A DNA stretch of 64,000 bases from the NCBI RefSeq assembly GCF_009183655.1, contig NZ_WEIO01000002.1, positions 434,001 through 498,000 of the forward strand, read 5' to 3'. The translations under genes were made by a program, and so were the position numbers. Source of the DNA: Bacillus aerolatus (GTDB taxonomy: Bacteria > Bacillota > Bacilli > Bacillales > Domibacillaceae). The notes under the pieces are model-generated. The model searched no databases, was not told the DNA's origin, and saw only the letters and a list, made by a program, of their open reading frames with translations. Below, piece after piece: positions 54,486 through 62,642 of this stretch (position 1 is its first letter; every line of letters starts with the position of its first letter).

Positions 54486-54806
54486 ATGAAGCATTTGAAA
54501 TCATTGAATTGGAAAGGAAAGATGATTGAACAAACGGTTGACTTAGAGAAGGAGCCCGAAGTACAAGGGCTGGCATTGCTTCCAATGGGATGCACAAGTC
54601 TTTTTGACCCGGGCTGGGAGACAGATTTCTCTGGCACGAGTCTTGAAGGAGTCTGCCAGCCGCATTACCGTGATATTTATGGCTGCTACGGTGATTGTTG
54701 GTGGGCGGCCCAAGTACCTGATGGGTTAACTAACTATGGAAGCTGGGCTGACGAATGTCCGGTTGCTGCTAACGATTGGCGAAAATTAAAATATGTGAAA
54801 CCATAA
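54486..54806 (+). CDS. qhpC: Quinohemoprotein amine dehydrogenase gamma subunit precursor (106 aa)
   Basis: The small catalytic subunit that carries the cysteine tryptophylquinone (CTQ) cofactor. After a leader of about 34 residues, the core starts at GCTSLFDPGWE. By comparison with the Paracoccus subunit the thioether pairs are Cys36-Glu45, Cys57-Asp63 and Cys71-Asp79, and CTQ forms from Cys67 and Trp73 (GCYGDCWWAAQVPD); all spacings match. Cys91 is extra. The conserved ending NDWRKLKYV is present. The core is made by QhpD crosslinking, leader removal by the S8 protease and Trp oxidation. It is the first main gene of the operon, followed by qhpA after 14 bases. Confidence 0.95.
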   Translation: MKHLKSLNWKGKMIEQTVDLEKEPEVQGLALLPMGCTSLFDPGWETDFSGTSLEGVCQPHYRDIYGCYGDCWWAAQVPDGLTNYGSWADECPVAANDWRKLKYVKP

Positions 54807-54820
54807 AAAGGAGCAGTGCG

Positions 54821-56440
54821 ATGGTAAAACAAAAATTAGGATCTTTAATAGTCATAGTCGGGTTCCTTTCCATTATGAGCGCCTGTGTGGAGCAATCGCC
54901 AACTGGACATAGTGAAAAGAAAACGGCAAATGTTCATGTTAGTAAACAAGTAGAAAAAAGCTGTATTAGCTGCCACGCGGTTGACCAGGAAGGGAAACTC
55001 GAAAGAATTGAGTCCGTAAGAAAAAGCCCTGAAGGCTGGGCGCAAACTATTGCCCGTATGGAGAGAATACATGGATTAAAAATTACTGATAAAGAGAGAG
55101 AGCAACTTGTCGTTGATTTAAGTAAAGAAAGAGGACTGGCCCCTGAAGAAGCAGAAAAAGTACAATATTGGCTGGCAAACAAGCCGTCCTATTTAGAAGC
55201 CAATCCTCCAAATGAAAGCGTTGTAAAAAGCTGTATTGGTTGCCACGCAGCCGGAAGATTTGAAGCGCAGAGGCGGACAGAAGAAGAGTGGAAAAACTTA
55301 AAAGATTTTCATCTCGTCATGTATCCGTCTATTTATTTAAATCATCGGCATACGGATTGGCCGGAAGAAGCAGATAAAGCCATTGAATACTTAGCGAAAA
55401 ATTACGGGGTGGAATCCAAAGTTTGGGACCAATGGAAAGGCAATGAATACGATGTCAGCGGCAAATGGAAGGTGGTTGGTTTTCAAGGAACGAAAGGTTT
55501 TTATCTAGGAGAAAGTGAATTTACTAAGTCGAATGACGGATATACAGAAAAAAAATCAATTAAGTTTTTAAAAGGGCAAGGACCACAAGAGCTTAGCGGC
55601 AACATGAAAATATATACCGGTTACATGCTCCGTTCTCACTATATGCAGGGGAAAAAGAAAATTAACGGTTCCTATAATGTGACAAGTGAAAATTTAATTA
55701 AAGGAGACTGGTCATATAAAGAGGATTTAGGCATAACCGGAGAAGAAACTTATTATAAAGTACAAAATGAAAAACCGGAAATTTTCCATTCTGAACCCCG
55801 GGCTTGGAAAAAAGGAACGACTAATAAAGTCAATTTGTACGGGATGAATTTGAAAAAGCTGAAAACAGAGGATTTAGAGTTGCCAAAAGGAGTTGAGGTG
55901 ACAAAATTGACTGCTACCTCCGACGAACAGATAGAAGCTGAAATCAAAGTCAGTAAAAACTCTGAAACTGACACTTTTTTAGTTAACGGAGATAAAGTGG
56001 CTGTCCATGGAAAGTTCACACTCTACGACAAAGCAGATTATTTAAAAATAGAGCCGTCATACGGTGTATCCCGAATGGGAGATGCTGGTCCAATGGACAA
56101 AGTAAGCATTCAATATGTAGCTTATGCATACAGCAACGGTAAAGATGGAAAATCAGAAACAAAAGATGACTTGAAGTTAGGTCCTGTAGAAGCTGAGTGG
56201 TCGTTGCTCACATACCCCGAAAAAAATGCCAAGAGGGATGACCGACCTTATATTGGAAAGCTCGATAAGAACGGACTATACACGCCTAAAGAAGAAGGTG
56301 TAAATAAAGACAGAACATTTGTTCAAGAAAACGTTGGCAGTGCAACCGTTACTGCAAAATCAATTATAGATGGAGAAACTTTAACTACAAAATCCCATCA
56401 TATTACAACTGTACCCGATTATGTGAACAATATTCATTAA
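54821..56440 (+). CDS. qhpA: QHNDH alpha subunit, diheme c lipoprotein (539 aa)
   Basis: The electron-transfer subunit with two c-type hemes: CISCH (residues 48-52) and CIGCH (138-142). It passes electrons from CTQ outward. The N-terminus MVKQKLGSLIVIVGFLSIMS-AC is a lipoprotein signal with lipobox Cys22, so the Gram-positive enzyme is probably tethered to the outer face of the membrane instead of being free in a periplasm. Beta-rich domains II-IV follow (for example FHSEPRAWKKGTTNKVNLYG). ATG 54821 follows AAAAGGAG. The frame upstream overlaps qhpC and is not used. Confidence 0.94.
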   Translation: MVKQKLGSLIVIVGFLSIMSACVEQSPTGHSEKKTANVHVSKQVEKSCISCHAVDQEGKLERIESVRKSPEGWAQTIARMERIHGLKITDKEREQLVVDLSKERGLAPEEAEKVQYWLANKPSYLEANPPNESVVKSCIGCHAAGRFEAQRRTEEEWKNLKDFHLVMYPSIYLNHRHTDWPEEADKAIEYLAKNYGVESKVWDQWKGNEYDVSGKWKVVGFQGTKGFYLGESEFTKSNDGYTEKKSIKFLKGQGPQELSGNMKIYTGYMLRSHYMQGKKKINGSYNVTSENLIKGDWSYKEDLGITGEETYYKVQNEKPEIFHSEPRAWKKGTTNKVNLYGMNLKKLKTEDLELPKGVEVTKLTATSDEQIEAEIKVSKNSETDTFLVNGDKVAVHGKFTLYDKADYLKIEPSYGVSRMGDAGPMDKVSIQYVAYAYSNGKDGKSETKDDLKLGPVEAEWSLLTYPEKNAKRDDRPYIGKLDKNGLYTPKEEGVNKDRTFVQENVGSATVTAKSIIDGETLTTKSHHITTVPDYVNNIH

Positions 56441-56447
56441 AAAGGAG

Positions 56448-57905
56448 ATGGCTGCTATCGCAAACGTCGCACTAACAAATTATATTAAGTTCCAAGTGCA
56501 GGAAGAGGATTATTTATACCACGGATTGACAGGAAACATTATTCAGCTTGACGATTTATCTAAAGAAATGATCGATACTTTCCGCAGCAAAGGTGATCAA
56601 ATTGCCGACACGACAGTTTTAGCGGAAAATATCTTATTGCAGGAGAAATCGGATTTTTCTCAAGTGTTGAATGAATTGGAGCAATTGGAGATAGTCAGAA
56701 AAGATCAGAATAAAAGCCAGCGTTTTTCTGTTACGCCGCCTGCGCCGAAAACGACAGAAAACATGCCTGTTAAAACATTAGTGTTTCATTTAGTCAATGA
56801 ATGTAATTTGCGCTGCACATATTGTTATGCAGGGGACGGAGAATATGGGGCTCCTCAGAAGTATATGACAGTTGATACAGCTGATCGTGCTATCCAATTT
56901 TTGATGGAAAACAGTTTTGAAGAAAAGGATGTAAATATTGTTTTGTTTGGCGGGGAACCATTTCTTAATTGGAAAACATTAAAATATGTAGTTGAACGGG
57001 CAACCTCAGAAGGAGAAAAGCGGGGGAAAAAAGTTGGCTTTTCTTTAACAACAAACGGAACAAAGATGAATGCGGAGCAGATGGCTTTCTTAAATAAATA
57101 CAAAGTAATGGTGTCAGTCAGCATGGACGGAACAAAAGAAGCCCATGATCGATACCGCCCAATGGCTGGAGGCCAGGGCTCATACGATCGGGTAAGCAAG
57201 AATGTCGAAAAATTAATGGATATCCATACTACCGCTCCAATTGGAACAAGGGTCACGGTAGTAAAGGATTTTGAAAAATTGGAAACCTCCTTGCGACATT
57301 TGCTGTCCAAAGGGTTTTACGAAGTCGGCTTTGCCCCTGTCACTGAAACAAATATGCAATTGGCTTTAGATGAAGAAGACTTAGGGGAACTGCTTAATCA
57401 GTTCGAAGAGCTATCTAACTTATTTGTTGAACACGCGCTGAAAAACGAATATATAGGATTCTCTAATCTTACTAATTTATTAAAGGAGTTGCATACAGGT
57501 ACAAATAAGGCATACGGTTGTGGAGCAGGATTGGGCTTTTTTGCTGTCAGTCCTGATGGAGGTTTGTTTTTATGCCATCGATTTAACGAAAATGAAGAAT
57601 TTCGCCTTGGAGATATTTACTTCGGCATTGATCAGAAAAAAAGAACGAACATGTTGAATGAACTACATGTTGATCGTAAATCAACTTGCCAATCATGTGC
57701 ATTAAAACACATTTGTTCTGGTGGATGCTATTATGAAGCGATGGAAAGGCAGGGAGATTACCGGGCGCCTAATGCTCATTATTGCAACTGGATGCATGAT
57801 TGGATCACCATTGGCCTTAAGGCATATGTGAAAATCCTGCAACATAATCCATCCTTCTTAGATAAAATCAGTGGAACAACAAAAGAGAGGTGCATTAGTA
57901 ACTAA
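56448..57905 (+). CDS. qhpD: Radical SAM/SPASM peptide crosslinking enzyme QhpD (485 aa)
   Basis: Installs the three Cys-to-Asp/Glu thioether bridges in QhpC using SAM. The radical SAM motif is CNLRCTYC (residues 119-126), after a RiPP-recognition-like N-terminal domain (~1-100). FGGEPFLNW follows, and the C-terminal SPASM region has the cluster cysteines GCGAGLG, LFLCHRF, TCQSCALKHICSGGCYYEA and HYCNW. The start is odd: ATG 56448 directly abuts the only ribosome site (AAAGGAG), so an in-frame ATC at 56457 nine bases downstream is an alternative. The qhpB start overlaps its stop by one base. Confidence 0.94.
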   Translation: MAAIANVALTNYIKFQVQEEDYLYHGLTGNIIQLDDLSKEMIDTFRSKGDQIADTTVLAENILLQEKSDFSQVLNELEQLEIVRKDQNKSQRFSVTPPAPKTTENMPVKTLVFHLVNECNLRCTYCYAGDGEYGAPQKYMTVDTADRAIQFLMENSFEEKDVNIVLFGGEPFLNWKTLKYVVERATSEGEKRGKKVGFSLTTNGTKMNAEQMAFLNKYKVMVSVSMDGTKEAHDRYRPMAGGQGSYDRVSKNVEKLMDIHTTAPIGTRVTVVKDFEKLETSLRHLLSKGFYEVGFAPVTETNMQLALDEEDLGELLNQFEELSNLFVEHALKNEYIGFSNLTNLLKELHTGTNKAYGCGAGLGFFAVSPDGGLFLCHRFNENEEFRLGDIYFGIDQKKRTNMLNELHVDRKSTCQSCALKHICSGGCYYEAMERQGDYRAPNAHYCNWMHDWITIGLKAYVKILQHNPSFLDKISGTTKERCISN

Positions 57906-58975
57906 TGACAAAGAAATTAGTTCAAATATTGTTTTTTGTTTTTCCTCTGCTAGTTCTTAGTAATTTTTCTATCGGGTCAGCTGAAAAAAATTATACAGAG
58001 AGAGTCTTTATTTCGGGATATGGACAAATTATTGTTGTTGATCCGTCTGTACCTAAAATTGCTGAGAGTATTGAAGTAAAAGGCCCCGTTCGTGACATGA
58101 GTTTTACGGAAGATGGAAAGACAGGGTTGTTTCTTGCGAATGACCGTAAATCTCTTTATGTAGTAGACACAGTACAAAACAAAATTATAGATGAAATCAA
58201 TCTTCAGGCAAGAACGGATAAAGGACTGCTTGACCGCCGTGTTTGGGGAAGCACCATTTCACCGGATGGTAAAAAAGCATATGCGTTTGTCACACAAGGT
58301 GAAAAAAGACGAAACAGTTTTAAAGTACATCCAAGTAAAATACTAGAAATAGATCTCGGCAGCAAAGAAGAGTTGCGAAGTGTGGAAGCTCCATACGGAA
58401 CCCACGTTCTTCAGTTTAAACAGGATGATGCGAGCAAAATTTTCGTTTGGGGCTATGATTTATTCGAACTCGACTTAAAAGATATGAAACTAAAGCTAAA
58501 GCAAGGAATAAAAAACCCGGAGAATAAAGAAAACGGCGCAGGAAATTATCTTATGCTGTTCCCTAGAGGAGAAAACGGCATTAATTCAATTCCGTTGATT
58601 AAAGAATATCCGGATGGGCGTGTGACTGAAGGTATTATGTGGATGAATAGACAATCAGGAAAAATAAAAACCTTGGAATATGACAGGGAACCGATAGGCA
58701 TGTTCTCTGCAGTCATTGATAAAAATGAGCAGTATGCGTATACCACATTAAATAAATGGTACAAGGTCGATATTAAATCTCAAAAAATCGTAAAAGAATC
58801 AGCACCGCCTAATGGCAGTTTATATGGGGTCAATCTTAGTGCGGACGAAGAAAAACTTTATTATAGCGGAGCGGGAAACGAATTTATTATTGCTAATAAA
58901 GATTTAGAAGTAGAGAAACACCTAGTTTTACCCACTGATACATTAGATTTAAAAGTGATTAAAATTAAGCAATAA
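57905..58975 (+). CDS. qhpB: QHNDH beta subunit, seven-bladed propeller (356 aa)
   Basis: The beta-propeller subunit that holds the gamma subunit and shapes the active site. A Sec signal peptide (VQILFFVFPLLVLSNFSIGSA) leads to repeated propeller strands such as VRDMSFTEDGKTGLFLAND, GSTISPDGKKAYAFVTQGE and LYGVNLSADEEKLYYSG, which are YVTN-like. Length 356 fits QhpB (about 340-360). The start codon overlaps the qhpD stop (TAATG), implying coupled translation. In Paracoccus qhpB follows qhpD in the operon in the same way. Confidence 0.92.
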   Translation: MTKKLVQILFFVFPLLVLSNFSIGSAEKNYTERVFISGYGQIIVVDPSVPKIAESIEVKGPVRDMSFTEDGKTGLFLANDRKSLYVVDTVQNKIIDEINLQARTDKGLLDRRVWGSTISPDGKKAYAFVTQGEKRRNSFKVHPSKILEIDLGSKEELRSVEAPYGTHVLQFKQDDASKIFVWGYDLFELDLKDMKLKLKQGIKNPENKENGAGNYLMLFPRGENGINSIPLIKEYPDGRVTEGIMWMNRQSGKIKTLEYDREPIGMFSAVIDKNEQYAYTTLNKWYKVDIKSQKIVKESAPPNGSLYGVNLSADEEKLYYSGAGNEFIIANKDLEVEKHLVLPTDTLDLKVIKIKQ

Positions 58976-59008
58976 CTAGTCGTAATATGAGAAAAGGAGG
59001 TTAGCTTA

Positions 59009-59941
59009 TTGAAGTTTGCGGTTGCAGTACAGTCGATACGTGATTTGAAATTTGTAAAAGAACCTTGGGCTCCGATTGATTCACAAAATGATATAGAAGC
59101 AGAGTTGCAAACAACTTTTTTCCGTATATGGCAGGATACATTCGGTGAAGTGATTTCACCGGATCGTATCATTTTTGGATCAGAATTTTGCCAGTATCGT
59201 CTCCCAGCAGCGCGGGTAGTTAAAAAAGCTTTAGATTACTGTTGGGAAAATGGCATGGATTTTTCGTTTGCCACGTCTTACGTGCATGAAGAAAAGTTTA
59301 AGCAGCTTGCAGACATCCTGTCATTATTAGATGAGGCAATTCAAGAAAGTGAAAAAAGGATAGAAGTGATTGTAAATGATTGGGGCGTCTATTATTATAC
59401 GAAACAAAATTTTCCTCGATTGGATATCATAATTGGCAGATTGTTAAATAAATCTATTCGCGATCCGAGAGTAGCGCACTATTACAATGAAAGCAACGCA
59501 CCGGAAGAAGGAAAAGATTTTTTTAAGAAAACCGGGTTGTTTTCTGAACCTTTTCGCCAGTTCTTAAACGATGGAAAAGTATCAGGGTTTGAATTTGATC
59601 AATTAATTCAAGGGAATTCTTTAAGTGAAGAGGAGGCCAAACAAACGATCGGGCTCCATTTTCCTTTTGGCTGTGTGGCAAGTGGCAGCGCATGCATGGT
59701 CGGCTTTATCGATTCAGATAAAGCCGATAAGTTCCGGGGGGATCCTGAATGTAAGCAGCAATGTCAATTTTATGTGTTTGAATTAAAAAATAAACGTCAT
59801 CTCGATATGAAAAATCGTGTTTTTCAAAAAGGCAATACTGCTTTTTACAGTCATGACAGCGGATTAGTAAAAACAGGATTAGAAAGTTTGCAAACAATTG
59901 AAAATGCACGGGCCGTTTACAGTTTGCGATTACCCGTTTAA
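59009..59941 (+). CDS. UbiV-like U32-family Fe-S protein in the QHNDH operon (310 aa)
   Basis: Not a known Qhp protein. It resembles UbiV: the segment IIFGSEFCQYRLPAARVVKKA (about residues 54-74) parallels UbiV's YLGEAVCSKRR motif, and Cys61, Cys222 or Cys229, Cys248 and Cys252 (ECKQQC, C-x3-C) parallel the four [4Fe-4S] ligands of UbiV. UbiU and UbiV form an O2-independent ubiquinone hydroxylase. TTG start eight bases after AAAGGAGG. It is followed within 20 bases by a UbiU-like gene. In this operon it most likely helps hydroxylate Trp73 of QhpC in place of QhpG (hypothesis). Confidence 0.75.
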   Translation: MKFAVAVQSIRDLKFVKEPWAPIDSQNDIEAELQTTFFRIWQDTFGEVISPDRIIFGSEFCQYRLPAARVVKKALDYCWENGMDFSFATSYVHEEKFKQLADILSLLDEAIQESEKRIEVIVNDWGVYYYTKQNFPRLDIIIGRLLNKSIRDPRVAHYYNESNAPEEGKDFFKKTGLFSEPFRQFLNDGKVSGFEFDQLIQGNSLSEEEAKQTIGLHFPFGCVASGSACMVGFIDSDKADKFRGDPECKQQCQFYVFELKNKRHLDMKNRVFQKGNTAFYSHDSGLVKTGLESLQTIENARAVYSLRLPV

Positions 59942-59959
59942 TTATGGAGGTGAATGAAT

Positions 59960-60952
59960 ATGAACATTCTTGCCCCGCTGGGAGCGAAAGAAGAAGTAGA
60001 AATGCTAGCGGAAAGTGGTGCTGAAGAATTTTACTGCGGAATTACGCCAATGGAATGGATGGAGAAATACTCGCCGGGAGTATGGATCAACCGCCGCAAT
60101 CCATATGCGGGTTTTCCTTCCTTTAAAGATCTTAAGGAAGCGGTCCGACAAGCGGAAAACTATGAAATTCCTATATTTTTAACTTTAAATGCCCCTTACT
60201 ACATGGAAAAACAATACCCTATGCTCATTGATTTAATTAAGCGATGTACAGAAGAAGTGGGAATTAAAGCGTTTATTGTTAGTGATCCCGGCTTAATGGT
60301 GGCCATGAAAAATAAAGTACCGGAAGCAGCTATTCATGTAAGCAGCTTGGCTGCTCCAATGAATACCGGCAGTATTGAATTATATAAACAAATGCAAGTC
60401 GAACGCATTGTGTTGCCAAGAAGCGTACAGTTAAATGAAATACCTGCTCTTAAAGAAGCTGCTGGTGATGTAGAATTAGAGGTTTTTATTTTAAATGACG
60501 GCTGTGTATACGAGGAGAGCTTTTGTATGACCACTCATTCGGCAGGAGCTTTTTGTTCCCAATCGCAATGGGATTACGAGCCTTTTCATTCAGATGGAAA
60601 CAAAGTTTTATCAGAGAAAGATTTTAAAATATTAAATGACCAAGTGAATGATTACAGAGAATTTGTCTGGTTCGTCAATGATTGCAATTGTCAAATAGCT
60701 AATGATGGTTTGCCGCTCGGCCCTTGCGGTTTATGCTCTCTTGGCAAGTTAGAAAAAATGGGAGTGGATTCATTAAAAGTCGTCGGGAGAGAAGGGGCCC
60801 CATATAGAAAACTAGCTAGTGTGCAAATGGTTAAAGCGGTAATTGATCAAGTAAGGGCACAGGCAAGTGAGCGGGAAATTGAGAAGACAGCACGTAAAAT
60901 CCGCAATCAGCCGCAATATTGTGAATCGGGTTTGATGTGCTATTACCGTTGA
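59960..60952 (+). CDS. UbiU-like U32-family Fe-S protein in the QHNDH operon (330 aa)
   Basis: Peptidase U32-type TIM barrel close in layout to UbiU: N-terminal MNILAPLGAKEEVEMLAESGAEEFYCG, mid-protein ERIVLPRSVQLNEI (UbiU has ARVVLPRVLSIHQV) and LEVFILNDGCVYEESFC. Cys182-x6-Cys189 matches the first two UbiU cluster cysteines. Cys199 and one of Cys242/244/256/259 would supply the rest; additional cysteines (GPCGLC and CESGLMC) exceed UbiU. ATG 59960, seven bases after GGAGGTG, is preferred over ATG 59954. It is the likely partner of the preceding UbiV-like protein, and the proposed role is CTQ precursor hydroxylation. Confidence 0.78.
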   Translation: MNILAPLGAKEEVEMLAESGAEEFYCGITPMEWMEKYSPGVWINRRNPYAGFPSFKDLKEAVRQAENYEIPIFLTLNAPYYMEKQYPMLIDLIKRCTEEVGIKAFIVSDPGLMVAMKNKVPEAAIHVSSLAAPMNTGSIELYKQMQVERIVLPRSVQLNEIPALKEAAGDVELEVFILNDGCVYEESFCMTTHSAGAFCSQSQWDYEPFHSDGNKVLSEKDFKILNDQVNDYREFVWFVNDCNCQIANDGLPLGPCGLCSLGKLEKMGVDSLKVVGREGAPYRKLASVQMVKAVIDQVRAQASEREIEKTARKIRNQPQYCESGLMCYYR

Positions 60953-60962
60953 GGTGGGATAG

Positions 60963-62642
60963 ATGAATGTAGGGGCCTATATTAAACCGTATCGTTTTAC
61001 ATTTGTGCTTGTTTTTTTGATGGGGGTTATATCAACAATAATTACGGCTGCTCAGCCGCTAATGGGAAAGTTTTTAATTGATGAAGTGTTGATTGAAAAG
61101 CGATACTCCTTTCCAGTTGTCCTCAGTATATGTGTGCTAATCATGATGATTGGGTTCGGAGTAGCATTATTAACAAAGTTTCTTTATTTAAGAATGAGTT
61201 TGCGCCTTATGGTTGATATGCGTTCAGCTTTTTACAATCATTTACTTCATCTCCCCTTTTCTTTTTTTACTAAGAATCGAACAGGTGATATTCTTTCAAG
61301 AATCAATGAGGATTTAACGGAAATTCAGCGGCTTTATACAGAAAATGTTTTGCAGCTTTTTACGATCAGTTTGACTTTTCTATTAAATATCCTGTTATTG
61401 TTTATGCTTGATTGGCGTTTAACCTTTCTGTCTTTTTTGTTTATGCCGTTATTGATTTTCGGCATTCACAAATTTCGCCATTTGATTTTTACAAATCAAA
61501 TGGAATTGCGCAGGCAATCGGCAAAAAATCAAAGTTTTATGTATGAGACGTTTTCTTCTGTCGGTTTTATTCGCACGTCTCATTTAGAAAGTACGCTGCA
61601 AGAGACATTTAAAAAAGAACTAAAGGAAATAAACAGACAGAATATTAAAGTAATATTTATTCAAGCCTGGGCACAGGGAATTCCGCAAATGCTCATAATG
61701 ATATCTGCCATCTTGATGCTTTGGTTTTTAGGTTCGAGAGTGATAAATGGCACGATGACGATAGGGACGATGCTGGCGTTTATAACTTATCAGGCAAGTT
61801 TATATGGCACAGTTCAGGGGCTGGCCCAGTTGTATATACGACTGCAAAAGGGAAAGGCGTCGATTTATCGGGTAAATGATTTCTTTAACATACCCCAAGA
61901 GGAAGACGGCGAAAGTCTAACTCCGCCTTCGTTTCAAGCTATACATTTTCGAGATGTTTCTTTCGCTTTTGAAAATAGCAGGCCAATTGTTGATGGTTTC
62001 AATATTAGCATTCGAAAAGGGGAAAAACTCGGACTTGTTGGTGAAAATGGCATAGGGAAAAGTACAATCGCGCAATTGCTGGCTCGTATTTACCAACCGG
62101 CTTCAGGGGCAATTTATATGGATGACAAAGATGTTCAAAGCTTTTCTAAAAAAAGCTGGTATGAAACCGTCTGCTTAGTAGCGCATAATCACCCTGTATG
62201 GTTTGGTACTGTTCGAGAGTTCTTACAGCTTGGAAAAAAAGGTTTATCTGAAATAGAAATGCTAAATGTTCTGGAGATTGTCGGGTTAAATAATTGGCTG
62301 CAAAGTCTTCCACAAAGACTACAAACTGTAATTGGTGAGAAAGGTATTACACTATCAGCCGGCCAAAAACAGCGCCTTTTATTGGCCCGTGCTTTATTAA
62401 ATGATGCAGACATATTTATCCTTGATGAAGCGACTTGTCATTTGGACGTAGAATCGGAATACCATCTTTTTCGAACTTTGAAAGAATATTTTGCACAGAA
62501 AACAGTAATTGTGATAACCCACAGATATGATAATTTAGATTGGATGGACCGGGTAATCAATCTATCTGGCGGGGAGGAACAGTATAGCCAAAAGAAAGCC
62601 GGAGGAATGACTAATGACAACGTATCAATATTACATGGCTGA
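60963..62642 (+). CDS. qhpF: ABC exporter QhpF for the modified gamma subunit (559 aa)
   Basis: A half-size ABC exporter: six-helix transmembrane domain (residues ~1-310, with SFFTKNRTGDILSRINEDL typical of the exporter family) fused to a nucleotide-binding domain with Walker A GENGIGKST (about 360), signature LSAGQKQRLLLARAL (about 463) and Walker B IFILDEAT. No peptidase C39 domain is present; cleavage is done by the separate S8 protease next door. By analogy with Paracoccus QhpF it exports the crosslinked QhpC. The 3' end overlaps qhpE by 29 bases. Confidence 0.88.
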   Translation: MNVGAYIKPYRFTFVLVFLMGVISTIITAAQPLMGKFLIDEVLIEKRYSFPVVLSICVLIMMIGFGVALLTKFLYLRMSLRLMVDMRSAFYNHLLHLPFSFFTKNRTGDILSRINEDLTEIQRLYTENVLQLFTISLTFLLNILLLFMLDWRLTFLSFLFMPLLIFGIHKFRHLIFTNQMELRRQSAKNQSFMYETFSSVGFIRTSHLESTLQETFKKELKEINRQNIKVIFIQAWAQGIPQMLIMISAILMLWFLGSRVINGTMTIGTMLAFITYQASLYGTVQGLAQLYIRLQKGKASIYRVNDFFNIPQEEDGESLTPPSFQAIHFRDVSFAFENSRPIVDGFNISIRKGEKLGLVGENGIGKSTIAQLLARIYQPASGAIYMDDKDVQSFSKKSWYETVCLVAHNHPVWFGTVREFLQLGKKGLSEIEMLNVLEIVGLNNWLQSLPQRLQTVIGEKGITLSAGQKQRLLLARALLNDADIFILDEATCHLDVESEYHLFRTLKEYFAQKTVIVITHRYDNLDWMDRVINLSGGEEQYSQKKAGGMTNDNVSILHG

